DNA from: Runella sp. SP2 | Lineage (GTDB): Bacteria > Bacteroidota > Bacteroidia > Cytophagales > Spirosomataceae | Length of the DNA: 64,000 nt | NCBI RefSeq assembly: GCF_003711225.1 | Contig: NZ_CP031030.1 | Coordinates: forward strand, 6,499,501-6,563,500 | Direction: 5' to 3' | In this document: in pieces, positions 43,988-51,759 of the stretch | Position numbering within the stretch: position 1 is the stretch's first letter | Layout: every line of letters begins with the position of its first letter | Program-made: the position numbers and the translations under genes | Notes under the pieces: generated by a model | Database searches by the model: none | The model's input: only the letters and a program-made list of their open reading frames with translations | What the model was told of the DNA's origin: nothing

Positions 43988-44446
43988 TTAATATTTCGTA
44001 AAGTTAACTTTTTCCATCATGCGCTCAGGGCGGGCGAGGTTCGTAAATCCGTATTGCTCGTACAAGCCGTGGGCGTCGGCCGTTGCCAGCGTCCAGCGTC
44101 GGAAGCCTTGTAGTTCAGGAATTTGATTGAAAATGCAATCCATCAGCCACTTAGAAAGCCCTTGGCCACGATAGTCCGATAAAATAAATACATCGCCCAA
44201 ATACCCATACGTAGCAAAATCCGTAATGACGCGGGCAAAACCGATTTGGGTTTGGTGGTGATACACCCCAAAAGTAAAAGAGTTCTGAATGGAGCGCTCG
44301 ATGATGTCGAGTGGAATGTTTTCGGCCCAGTACGATTGGGTGGACAGAAAGGGAAGAATCACCGAAGTATCAAGCTTTGATTTGTCTGTTGAAATCAAAA
44401 AATCTTCTTTTTGAAATTCATAAACGAGGGTGTCGAGCAGCGCCAT
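43988..44446 (-). CDS. GNAT-family N-acetyltransferase
   Basis: This 152-residue acetyltransferase has the acetyl-CoA loop VFILSDYRGQGLSKWLM and the C-terminal YEQYGFTN motif. The N-terminal half (SYWAENIPLDIIERSIQNSFTFGVY) is the pattern of the small GNAT group widespread in bacteria. The substrate is unknown. It ends 15 bp before hisF on the same strand. Confidence 0.88.
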   Translation of the reverse strand: MALLDTLVYEFQKEDFLISTDKSKLDTSVILPFLSTQSYWAENIPLDIIERSIQNSFTFGVYHHQTQIGFARVITDFATYGYLGDVFILSDYRGQGLSKWLMDCIFNQIPELQGFRRWTLATADAHGLYEQYGFTNLARPERMMEKVNFTKY

Positions 44447-44523
44447 GGCGTATGAGGGTCATTGAGGCTGCAAATAACCGAAAAAATGACGGTTTTTGTG
44501 CGATTTTACTGGTAGAAGGTCGT

Positions 44524-45197
44524 CTAATTCGTTTTTACTTTTCCAAAATTTTGCACAAATCGCCCAAAAGGAGCACGGCATTCTTGGTAAGGATTTTTAG
44601 AAAGCCGAGCGGCGCATCCCAAATGGGTATAAGTAGAATCAAGTACATTGTGACGGTGCGAAGGTGAATTCATCCATTCATTGACGGCGTATTGGGCAAA
44701 ATCGAGGTAATTAAATACTTTTAGCAAATGCTTATTGTCACAGTTAAAATACTCAAAACTTCCGTCGCGTTTTCGGCGGCAACAATATTCGGGCGGCGTA
44801 TCGACCAATTGGTATTGACCAATGTTTTCGGCTACTCGGCTGTATTCTAGGGTGAAGGTTTCAACACGCTGGGTAAGTTTGGCAAAAGAAGGACTGTAGA
44901 GGTGGACATGATTATAAAACCCATCTGAATCATGTCGGAGGCAAATTGCTGAGCTGCTTGTTGCAATCCCAATCCATGTTGAAGTGGGGAGAGTCCGTGC
45001 GTACGACGGGCGATGTTGGTGGTATGGAAGATAGCCGCATCGAGCAACGCGTAGTTGGGGTGCTTGGCATTGATAGTTTGAGTGACTTCGGGGAGTTTTA
45101 AAAAATCATCGGAAGACAGTGAATAGTAGTTGACTGACCCCGTTTGGAAGCTAACCAACAAACCAAAAAGAAATAAAAAGCAAATGGCTCGGCTCAT
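44524..45197 (-). pseudogene. CAP-superfamily (SCP/PR1-like) secreted protein, disrupted by a one-base deletion
   Basis: The first frame (45197-44847) has a signal peptide and HTTNIARRTHGLSPLQHGLGLQQAAQQFASDMIQMGF. It then shifts. The second frame continues with DTPPEYCCRRKRDG and the CAP hallmark WMNSPSHRHNVLDSTYTHLGCA, reaching a stop at 44524. Adding one T to the TTTT run (AAAA at 44916-44919 on the plus strand) restores GFYNHVHLYSPSFA, the expected continuation. It is either a real frameshift in the strain or a homopolymer sequencing error. Confidence 0.85.
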
Positions 45198-45285
45198 GAT
45201 GGTTGTTAGAAGGAGTTCGATATTGAAAATAACAACTTATTGACGAAGTTGTCAAGAGGTGCCCGTAAGAATGGCCTTTTTGTGG

Positions 45286-45293
45286 TAACTTTG
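45286..45293 (+). promoter_or_regulatory. TAACTTTG -7 box upstream of gltX
   Basis: An exact TAnnTTTG match lies 33 bp before the gltX start codon. I find no clear -33 element at 19-21 nt. Confidence 0.45.
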
Positions 45294-45325
45294 CGGCCTT
45301 TAACGGATAACCATTAACGACTAAC

Positions 45326-46864
45326 ATGTCAGTAAGAGTTCGCTTTGCACCTAGTCCTACGGGGCCGCTTCACATTGGAGGGGTTCGTACGGCATTGTAT
45401 AATTATTTGTTTGCCCGTAAAAATGGCGGAAAAATGCTCCTTCGTATTGAAGATACCGACCAAAATCGGTACGTGCCTGGAGCAGAAGAATATATTTTGG
45501 AGGCGTTGAAATGGGTAGGAATTGAAATCGACGAAGGACAAGGCGTCGGTGGGCCACACGCGCCTTACCGTCAGTCGGAGCGAAAAGAAATGTATCGTCA
45601 GTACGCCGACCAGTTGATTAACTCGGGAAAAGCGTACTATGCGTTTGATACCGCCGAAGAAATTGAGGCCATGCGGAAGCGTTTGGAAGAAGCAGGGGCC
45701 GATGCCGCTCAGTACAACGCCATCACGCGTTTGCAAATGACCAACTCCCTTACGTTGTCGGCCGAAGAAGTGGCTAGTCGGATAGCCAACGGCGACCCGT
45801 ACGTGGTGCGTATCAAAATTGACCCCAAGCAAGACATTCGTTTCAAAGACATCATTCGTGAGTGGGTGGTTGTTCACGCATCGACGCTTGATGATAAAGT
45901 ATTGTTGAAATCGGACGGAATGCCGACCTACCACCTTGCCAACATTGTGGACGACCATTTGATGGGAATCACGCACGTGATTCGCGGAGAAGAGTGGTTG
46001 CCGTCGGCACCGTTGCACGTGTTGTTGTATCAGTATTTTGGGTGGACTGCTCCGCAGTTTGCGCATTTGCCGTTGTTGCTCAAACCCGAAGGGAATGGCA
46101 AACTTTCAAAGCGCGACGCCGACTTGGGCGGCTTCCCGATTTTCCCATTGCAGTGGACCGACCCTAGCACGGGCACGGTAGCACGTGGTTTCCGTGAAGA
46201 CGGGTATTTGAAAGATGCGGTGGTCAACTTTTTGGCGTTTTTGGGTTGGAACCCAGGCACCGAGCAAGAAATGTTTACCATGGACGAATTGATTCAAGCC
46301 TTTTCGTTGGAGCGTATTCACAAAGCAGGAGCGCGTTTTGATATTACCAAAGCCAAGTGGTTTAACCAGCAGTACATCAAGCAATTGAGCGACGAAGCGT
46401 TAGTTTCGAGTTTACAGCTCACAACGGATGGCTCAACCTCTCAACCCCAAACTGGAAACGGTAAACCGATTGACTTGTTGAAAGTTGTCCATTTGATGAA
46501 AGACCGTGTGACGTTCCCGCAAGAAATTTTGAGTGAGGCGTCGTTCTTATTTGAAATGCCTGCGGAGTACGAAGAGGCCGTGGTGGCTAGTAAATGGAAT
46601 GCCGATGCTATCAAGGCCATTACGGCTTATGTAGAAGATTTGAAAGTCTATGAAGGCGACTTTTTAGCGGAGTCGGCCAAAGCAATATGGGCTGCTGCGG
46701 CAGAACGAGTAGGAGTAAAAATGGGAAAAGTGATGCAGGCACTTCGCTTGGCCGCCACTGGCGCAGGCCACGGCCCCGATTTGATGCTTGCGATGGAGAT
46801 TTTAGGCAAAGACGAAGTCATCGCTCGTTTGGAGAAGGCATTGGAGACGTTGCCACAAAAGTAA
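45326..46864 (+). CDS. gltX: Glutamyl-tRNA synthetase
   Basis: This 512-residue class I synthetase has the HIGH-type motif PSPTGPLHIGGVRTALYN and the KMSKS-type motif GKLSKRDADLGGF, and the middle IEDTDQNRYVPGAEEYI segment of GluRS. It attaches glutamate to tRNA(Glu). The length is normal and the helical C-terminal anticodon-binding part is present. An exact -7 box lies upstream. Confidence 0.96.
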   Translation: MSVRVRFAPSPTGPLHIGGVRTALYNYLFARKNGGKMLLRIEDTDQNRYVPGAEEYILEALKWVGIEIDEGQGVGGPHAPYRQSERKEMYRQYADQLINSGKAYYAFDTAEEIEAMRKRLEEAGADAAQYNAITRLQMTNSLTLSAEEVASRIANGDPYVVRIKIDPKQDIRFKDIIREWVVVHASTLDDKVLLKSDGMPTYHLANIVDDHLMGITHVIRGEEWLPSAPLHVLLYQYFGWTAPQFAHLPLLLKPEGNGKLSKRDADLGGFPIFPLQWTDPSTGTVARGFREDGYLKDAVVNFLAFLGWNPGTEQEMFTMDELIQAFSLERIHKAGARFDITKAKWFNQQYIKQLSDEALVSSLQLTTDGSTSQPQTGNGKPIDLLKVVHLMKDRVTFPQEILSEASFLFEMPAEYEEAVVASKWNADAIKAITAYVEDLKVYEGDFLAESAKAIWAAAAERVGVKMGKVMQALRLAATGAGHGPDLMLAMEILGKDEVIARLEKALETLPQK

Positions 46865-46941
46865 GAACCAGATGAACGAGTCTTATTATCCATTTGGTCA
46901 GCCTCAGATACAATATCGTTATGCCGCTTTATCATAAAACG

Positions 46942-47088
46942 ATGAAAACGAACATTTCAAAAGAAACTACAGTGCGAAAAAGTAATGAGCAAGTAGTAGA
47001 AGAAAAGCTGAAGGCGGCGAATACGTTTTTAAAAAAAGCGGATTTGAGTATTGTTCGTAAAGCAATGCTCAAAGAAAAAATGCCGTAA
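46942..47088 (+). CDS. Possible small protein upstream of the PHP phosphatase
   Basis: This is a possible protein of 48 residues, MKTNISKETTVRKSNEQVVEEKL and so on; the frame continues upstream to 46894. It is lysine-rich and amphipathic, with no family recognised. It ends 4 bp before the likely GTG start of the next gene. Coding status is uncertain. Confidence 0.4.
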   Translation: MKTNISKETTVRKSNEQVVEEKLKAANTFLKKADLSIVRKAMLKEKMP

Positions 47089-47092
47089 AATC

Positions 47093-48007
47093 GTGAAGCT
47101 TAAAACTACTGAAGTGATAATCACCAATTACCACAGCCACAGCCATTATTGTGATGGCAAAGGCTCTTTAGAACAACAAGTACAAGGCGCGATAGCTCAA
47201 GGGCTTCGCGCCTTTGGATTTTCGTCGCATTGCCCCGTTCCGTTTGAAAACCAATGGAGCATGAAAGCCGCTCGCCTCGACGATTATTTGCGCGAAACTG
47301 CCGCACTTAAAGAAAAATACAAGGGCCAAATCGAACTGTACATTGGCTTAGAAGTAGATTTTTTGCCCGAAACCCCACCCCCTGCCCCTCCCCAGTTAGG
47401 GAGGGGTGAAATAACAGCACCTTTTTCCTCAGCAGGGATAGGGCCTAAAGACTTTCCGATGCTTGATTATTGCGTTGGTTCGGTGCATTATGTGGAGTTA
47501 AACCAATTTGGGCAACCTTGGGAAATCGACGGTAGTTCGGTAGAGTTTTTGGCTTGTTTGGATACCCTTTATGACGGGAATATTCAGGTTGCTTTAGAAA
47601 AATACTACGGTATCATTCGGCAAATGGTCGAAACCGATGCACCGCCCATTGTGGGGCACTTAGACAAAATCAAAATGCACAACGAAGCACGTCCGCTGTT
47701 CGACGAATCGGAAGAATGGTACGTGGCTTTGATGGAAGAAACGCTTCAAACAATTAAAAAAGCGGGCTGTATTGTCGAAATCAACACCCGAGGCAATTAC
47801 AAACGTGGGCTGGAGTTGTACCCTTCTCCGTGGATTATTGCGCGTATGAATGCGCTCAACATTCCCATTTGTATCAACTCCGACAGCCATCGACCCGAAG
47901 AAATTACGGCTTCGTTTCCGTTGGCTTTTGAGGCAGCACGGGCGGCGGGTTATACCCATCAACGGGTTTTGTTAGAAGGAAAATGGCAAGATGTGGAGTT
48001 GAATTAA
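47093..48007 (+). CDS. PHP-type histidinol-phosphatase-like protein, with an in-frame repeat insertion
   Basis: This protein has 304 residues from the GTG at 47093 (47114 is an alternative; no ATG is available before the PHP motif). The PHP metal site is seen in NYHSHSHYCDG, SSHCPVPF, GLEVDF, GSVHYVEL, VGHLDKIKM, VEINTRGNYKRG and SDSHRPEEI, the arrangement of PHP histidinol-phosphatases. Between VDFLPE and GIGPKD the sequence is enlarged by about 21 codons rich in Pro and Gly, which come from a repeat element (47372-47434). The enzyme would make histidinol, next to last in histidine synthesis. A general phosphoesterase role is possible. Confidence 0.72.
   Translation: MKLKTTEVIITNYHSHSHYCDGKGSLEQQVQGAIAQGLRAFGFSSHCPVPFENQWSMKAARLDDYLRETAALKEKYKGQIELYIGLEVDFLPETPPPAPPQLGRGEITAPFSSAGIGPKDFPMLDYCVGSVHYVELNQFGQPWEIDGSSVEFLACLDTLYDGNIQVALEKYYGIIRQMVETDAPPIVGHLDKIKMHNEARPLFDESEEWYVALMEETLQTIKKAGCIVEINTRGNYKRGLELYPSPWIIARMNALNIPICINSDSHRPEEITASFPLAFEAARAAGYTHQRVLLEGKWQDVELN
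47372..47434. repeat. C/G-rich repeat inserted in the PHP phosphatase gene
   Basis: About 63 nt, starting CCCCACCCCCTGCCCC and containing CTCCCC-AGTTAG-GGGAG as an inner hairpin. It is an exact multiple of three and carries no stop in the coding frame. It resembles the CCCCACCCCC and AACCCTCTCC elements that are dispersed between genes in many bacterial genomes. Confidence 0.7.
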
Positions 48008-48067
48008 AATAATTGACGAGATTAGCGTCAGTATTATTTTCCTAAACTTCATACATTCCAAAAACCG

Positions 48068-49045
48068 ATGGCAAAAGTACCTTTTATTGATGCGCTCTCG
48101 CTACCAGCAGTAGCCGCACCCATGTTTCTTATTTCTGGCCCTCAGCTAGTTATCGAATGTTGTAAAAATGGAGTCGTTGGCACTTTTCCTGCCCTCAACC
48201 AACGTACCACCGAAGGTTTTGAAGAATGGGTGGTTCAAATCAAAGACGAATTGGCTCGTTTTGAGCAAGAAACGGGAAAAAAAGCGGCTCCTTTTGGCGT
48301 AAACCTCATTGTGCACCATTCCAATCCACGGGTACAGGCTGATTTGATGGTGTGTATCAAACACAAAGTGCCGTTGATTATCACTTCGTTGGGCGCGGTG
48401 TCAATGCTGGTCGATGCCGTTCACAGCTACGGTGGATTAGTTTTCCACGATGTTATCAAAAAACGCCACGCCGAAAAAGCAGCCGAAGCAGGAGTGGATG
48501 GCTTGATTTTGGTAGCGGCAGGCGCGGGTGGCCACGCGGGAACGATTAACCCGATGTCGTTGGTCGCCGAAATTCGTAGCTTTTTTGACAAAACTATTTT
48601 GCTTTCAGGTTGCATCAGTACGGGGCGCGACATTGCGTCGGCCTTGCAAATGGGCGCTGATTTGGCCTACATGGGTACACGTTTTATCAATACTTCCGAA
48701 AGTATGGCCGATGAAGCTTACCGTCAGATGATTATCGACAGCGGTGCCAGTGACATCGTTTATACGGCGGCGGTATCAGGCGTTAATGCGAACTTTTTAC
48801 GACCCAGCCTTGAAGCCATGGGCATTACGGAAGAACTTTGGGGTAAATCAAAAAAAATTGATTTTGGCGAAGAACTTGACGCCGCAAAGGCCGAAGCCAA
48901 AGCGTGGAAAACGATTTGGTCGGCAGGGCAGGGTGTGACAACCATCAAAGATAATTTGCCAACGGCGGACTTGATTGCCCGCTTGAGGGCTGAATTTATA
49001 GAGGCGCTTCAGCAGCAAGCCAAGGTGCTGGCTAAGTACAGCTAA
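48068..49045 (+). CDS. Nitronate monooxygenase
   Basis: This 325-residue FMN enzyme of the 2-nitropropane dioxygenase type has an N-terminal SLPAVAAPMFLISGPQLV, the VAAGAGGHAG motif with the active-site His, the phosphate-binding LSGCISTGRDIASALQMGAD and GTRFINTSES. It oxidises alkyl nitronates; related proteins are enoyl reductases. It is followed by a 12-bp hairpin. Confidence 0.9.
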   Translation: MAKVPFIDALSLPAVAAPMFLISGPQLVIECCKNGVVGTFPALNQRTTEGFEEWVVQIKDELARFEQETGKKAAPFGVNLIVHHSNPRVQADLMVCIKHKVPLIITSLGAVSMLVDAVHSYGGLVFHDVIKKRHAEKAAEAGVDGLILVAAGAGGHAGTINPMSLVAEIRSFFDKTILLSGCISTGRDIASALQMGADLAYMGTRFINTSESMADEAYRQMIIDSGASDIVYTAAVSGVNANFLRPSLEAMGITEELWGKSKKIDFGEELDAAKAEAKAWKTIWSAGQGVTTIKDNLPTADLIARLRAEFIEALQQQAKVLAKYS

Positions 49046-49058
49046 ACACTTTCACAGA

Positions 49059-49101
49059 ACCCCACAAGATATTATAAGCCTTCTTACACATCTTGTGGGG
49101 T
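49059..49101 (+). terminator. Hairpin after the nitronate monooxygenase gene
   Basis: A 12-bp stem (ACCCCACAAGAT at 49059-49070 with 49090-49101) with a 19-nt loop is followed by TAATTATTATG. It lies between convergent genes and may serve both. Confidence 0.6.
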
Positions 49102-49121
49102 AATTATTATGATTTAAAAAG

Positions 49122-51044
49122 CTATTTCTTCAAAAACTCTTTCACCAGCTCCAACTGATCGGTACTTATGAAATCAGCGCCTGCTTCGCGGAGCTTGGCC
49201 CAGACGGTAGGGTCTTCGGGGCACGCCCATAAACGGAGTTTTTTACCTTCTTTGTGCACCCGTTGTACCAACGCCTGTAACTTCTGAAACTGCTCGGCGG
49301 GTATCTCGTCTTTGCCGCGCCATGTCAGATGATTGTTGTAATTATCACTGACGACAGGCATGAGTTCGGGACTCAGTTTTTTGCCTAAATCAGCAGGTCG
49401 GCCATCCAAAGAAGCCAACCGCGTTTTGGCCTTTTGAAGCGTTTCAATGGGGCGATTTCCCGAAATAAAGACAGTGACAGCTCCTTTGGTGGGTGTGTTT
49501 CCTTTGTGCGAGGTAAGGATACCACGGTATGACTGCAACAAGTTATCCAAGGCTTTGTAGGTATTTTCTGCTTCCGTCTTAAAGTCAATCATCAAATAAA
49601 CGGGGCCTTTGTAGTTGGGATAAACAAGGCCATTGTTTTGGTTAATGTGTTCAGTAAGAGGTTTTAAGTATAAGTTTTCGAGTGTGGTAGCGGGGTTGTT
49701 GAAGGTTGGGCGTTCGTGCGAGACAAACAACGTATCGTTGATGAGATACACGTCGGCTTCGATGCTCGTGAAGCCTTGTTCAAGGGCATCCCACAATGGC
49801 CGCGACTGTTCGTAGTCATTGTGGGCATGGGCGTTTGGCAAGGGTACTACATCGGAGGGAAGCGTAGGCGTTTGTAAGCGTGCAATGGGTTGAATCCAAG
49901 CGGTTTCTAGCTCGCCCGCGCTGTACGGATTGTACTTGGCTTTAGAAGAAATAATCTTGGCGCGCACCCATAAATCATCATCAGTTAGGGTATAGCTTGC
50001 TTCTGTGCTTTTGAATTCCCGCAAGATTTCCGCTTTGTCTTTTCCTTTTTTAAGGCCAATCAATTGGATGGTGTACGAAATGTCAGGTTCGGTTTTAATC
50101 CGAAACGAAAACGACGTGGGTGTTTGGTGTAAAAAAGTAAGTTCGACGCCCGAAGTAGCATAAAATCGCCCTGCTTCCATAGCTTCAATAATGCTACGAG
50201 GAGCAAGCGAAGGAGCGTTGACCATCACCCAACCACGCCCTGTGTTGCTGTATTCTAGCCCAAAAAACTGATAATTGTGGCTATCGTCGGTGGCAAGACC
50301 GTACATAAGCGGGCGTCCTTGGCGTACAAAATGCGTATTGATTTTATCCCACATCGACTCGGTGCCTTCGCGTTTGGCATCGCCGTAATTGTTGACCAGC
50401 GGGTGGCCGTTGTGCACCTCAAAAAAACGCTCGTGTCGTAGCTTCATGAGGTCGTCGGCGGTGATGGCGTAGAAGAAATTGGGATGGTTGATGTGCGGAA
50501 ACATCGGCTGGCCCGTTTGGCGACGCTGCGCAACGAGCAGGTCGATGTTGTTTTGCATTACTTCGGCTACACTATTACCGCGTTGGGGACGAATGAGGTT
50601 TTGCACATTCGTCATGTTGATGTGAATCGGCTTGCTGTCGTAGCTTGTCGATACTTCCTCGCTCTTCAAAATGAGAAATTTGCCTGCTTCATCAAAATAC
50701 GAGCGGTATTCGCTCAGGTTTTTGAGCCGAACTTTTAGGGAATCATTCGGCCCTTTTTTATACTGTACCCAATCGGGGCCAAAGGTGCGAAGATAACGCT
50801 CAAACGTGCGTCGGCGCTCAGGAACGCGGGGCACATTAACCCATTTTTCGCCTTCTTGAAACGTATTGTGGTCAGACAAGCCTACGAAATGATAGCCATT
50901 GTTTTTGTACCAATCCATGATCATTTCGGGGTAGTCGTCGCCGTCGCTCCAGAGCGAGTGCGTGTGCAAATTGCCTTTGTACCAGTTTTGAGAAAAACCC
51001 AAATGGCAACAACAAATAGCGAAAGAAAGAAGAAACAGACGCAT
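49122..51044 (-). CDS. PHP metallophosphoesterase fused to an AIM6/GDPD-like phosphodiesterase domain
   Basis: This protein has 640 residues from the ATG at 51044 (51050 is also possible). A signal peptide (CCCHLGFSQ) is followed by a PHP domain (about residues 22-385) starting NWYKGNLHTHSLWSDGDDYPEMI with SDHN, a later His cluster (FPHINHPN, VHNGHP) and ATDDSHNYQF. The second half begins LPNAHAHNDYEQSRPLWDALEQGFTSIEADVYL, with the HAHNDYE and EADV motifs of the glycerophosphodiester phosphodiesterase/PLC-like superfamily seen in AIM6 proteins, and ends ADFISTDQLELVKEFLKK. Two phosphoesterase domains in one exported chain suggest stepwise removal of phosphate from a lipid-derived or sugar phosphate. 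The substrate is unknown. Confidence 0.83.
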   Translation of the reverse strand: MRLFLLSFAICCCHLGFSQNWYKGNLHTHSLWSDGDDYPEMIMDWYKNNGYHFVGLSDHNTFQEGEKWVNVPRVPERRRTFERYLRTFGPDWVQYKKGPNDSLKVRLKNLSEYRSYFDEAGKFLILKSEEVSTSYDSKPIHINMTNVQNLIRPQRGNSVAEVMQNNIDLLVAQRRQTGQPMFPHINHPNFFYAITADDLMKLRHERFFEVHNGHPLVNNYGDAKREGTESMWDKINTHFVRQGRPLMYGLATDDSHNYQFFGLEYSNTGRGWVMVNAPSLAPRSIIEAMEAGRFYATSGVELTFLHQTPTSFSFRIKTEPDISYTIQLIGLKKGKDKAEILREFKSTEASYTLTDDDLWVRAKIISSKAKYNPYSAGELETAWIQPIARLQTPTLPSDVVPLPNAHAHNDYEQSRPLWDALEQGFTSIEADVYLINDTLFVSHERPTFNNPATTLENLYLKPLTEHINQNNGLVYPNYKGPVYLMIDFKTEAENTYKALDNLLQSYRGILTSHKGNTPTKGAVTVFISGNRPIETLQKAKTRLASLDGRPADLGKKLSPELMPVVSDNYNNHLTWRGKDEIPAEQFQKLQALVQRVHKEGKKLRLWACPEDPTVWAKLREAGADFISTDQLELVKEFLKK

Positions 51045-51105
51045 GAGCATAGAAAGTAAGAGGTTTAGTACCATAAGAAACGAACCTCTGTTTTCTAACA
51101 CTACG

Positions 51106-51588
51106 CTATGGAAACACTGCTACCAGCTCAATTTCGATGAATTTGTCAGGATGCGTAAGCGCCATAATCCCAAGCGTAGAGCGGGTGGGTTTGGTGGGGT
51201 TTTCTTTGGTACCAAAATACTGAGCATACGCGTCGAACCAACCTTGATAATCGTGTTTGTTGCCTTTAAAATGGTCGGGAGTGACATAAATGCGAAGCAT
51301 CAAAACGTCTTTGAACGTAAGACCTTTGGCTTTTACGGCTTTCTCAAGGTTTTTTAAAATGTTGATGGCCTGCGTTTTAGTGTCTCCAAAACGGGCATAA
51401 GAACCTTCCGCCGCAGTACTGTCGGCTACTCCTGCCGTTACTCCACTGGTCCAGAGGAGTTGTTTGCCCGCAGGTACTACGGCTCCCGAAGAAATAGGAG
51501 AGGTAGGGCTTCCATAAAAGGAGACTGTTTGAGCGATGGCTTGAAAGGTAACTGAACTGAGAAAAAGCAAAAGTAGCAAAGGTTTCAT
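51106..51588 (-). CDS. RidA-family protein, secreted
   Basis: This protein has 160 residues from the ATG at 51588. A signal peptide (TFQAIAQ) precedes the RidA (YjgF/YER057c) domain with GDTKTQAINILKNLEKAVKAKG and LRIYVTPDHF; the conserved trimer-face Arg lies in KPTRSTLGIMALTHPDKFIEIELVA. RidA hydrolyses reactive enamines/imines made by amino-acid enzymes. A signal peptide is unusual for the cytoplasmic type but common in Bacteroidota. Its neighbour on the other strand is the D-amino-acid-oxidase-like gene, a source of imines. Confidence 0.82.
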   Translation of the reverse strand: MKPLLLLLFLSSVTFQAIAQTVSFYGSPTSPISSGAVVPAGKQLLWTSGVTAGVADSTAAEGSYARFGDTKTQAINILKNLEKAVKAKGLTFKDVLMLRIYVTPDHFKGNKHDYQGWFDAYAQYFGTKENPTKPTRSTLGIMALTHPDKFIEIELVAVFP

Positions 51589-51759
51589 TAGGGCTAAAAT
51601 TGGAGTGAATGGATAAAAAATTGTACGTTTTTGATTTATAAACAAAATAAAATTTTTTGTTTATCGAAAATAACAATAAAATCATTTGAGATGCTTGGGC
51701 AAGATGTTATTTTTGTTTGGCCGCAACCACCATCTAACCTTTCACACACTTCGACTATG

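Noticed and set aside
46384-46490. Repeat insertion in gltX
   Set aside because: The local sequence has no inverted arms, and the protein length is normal for GluRS.
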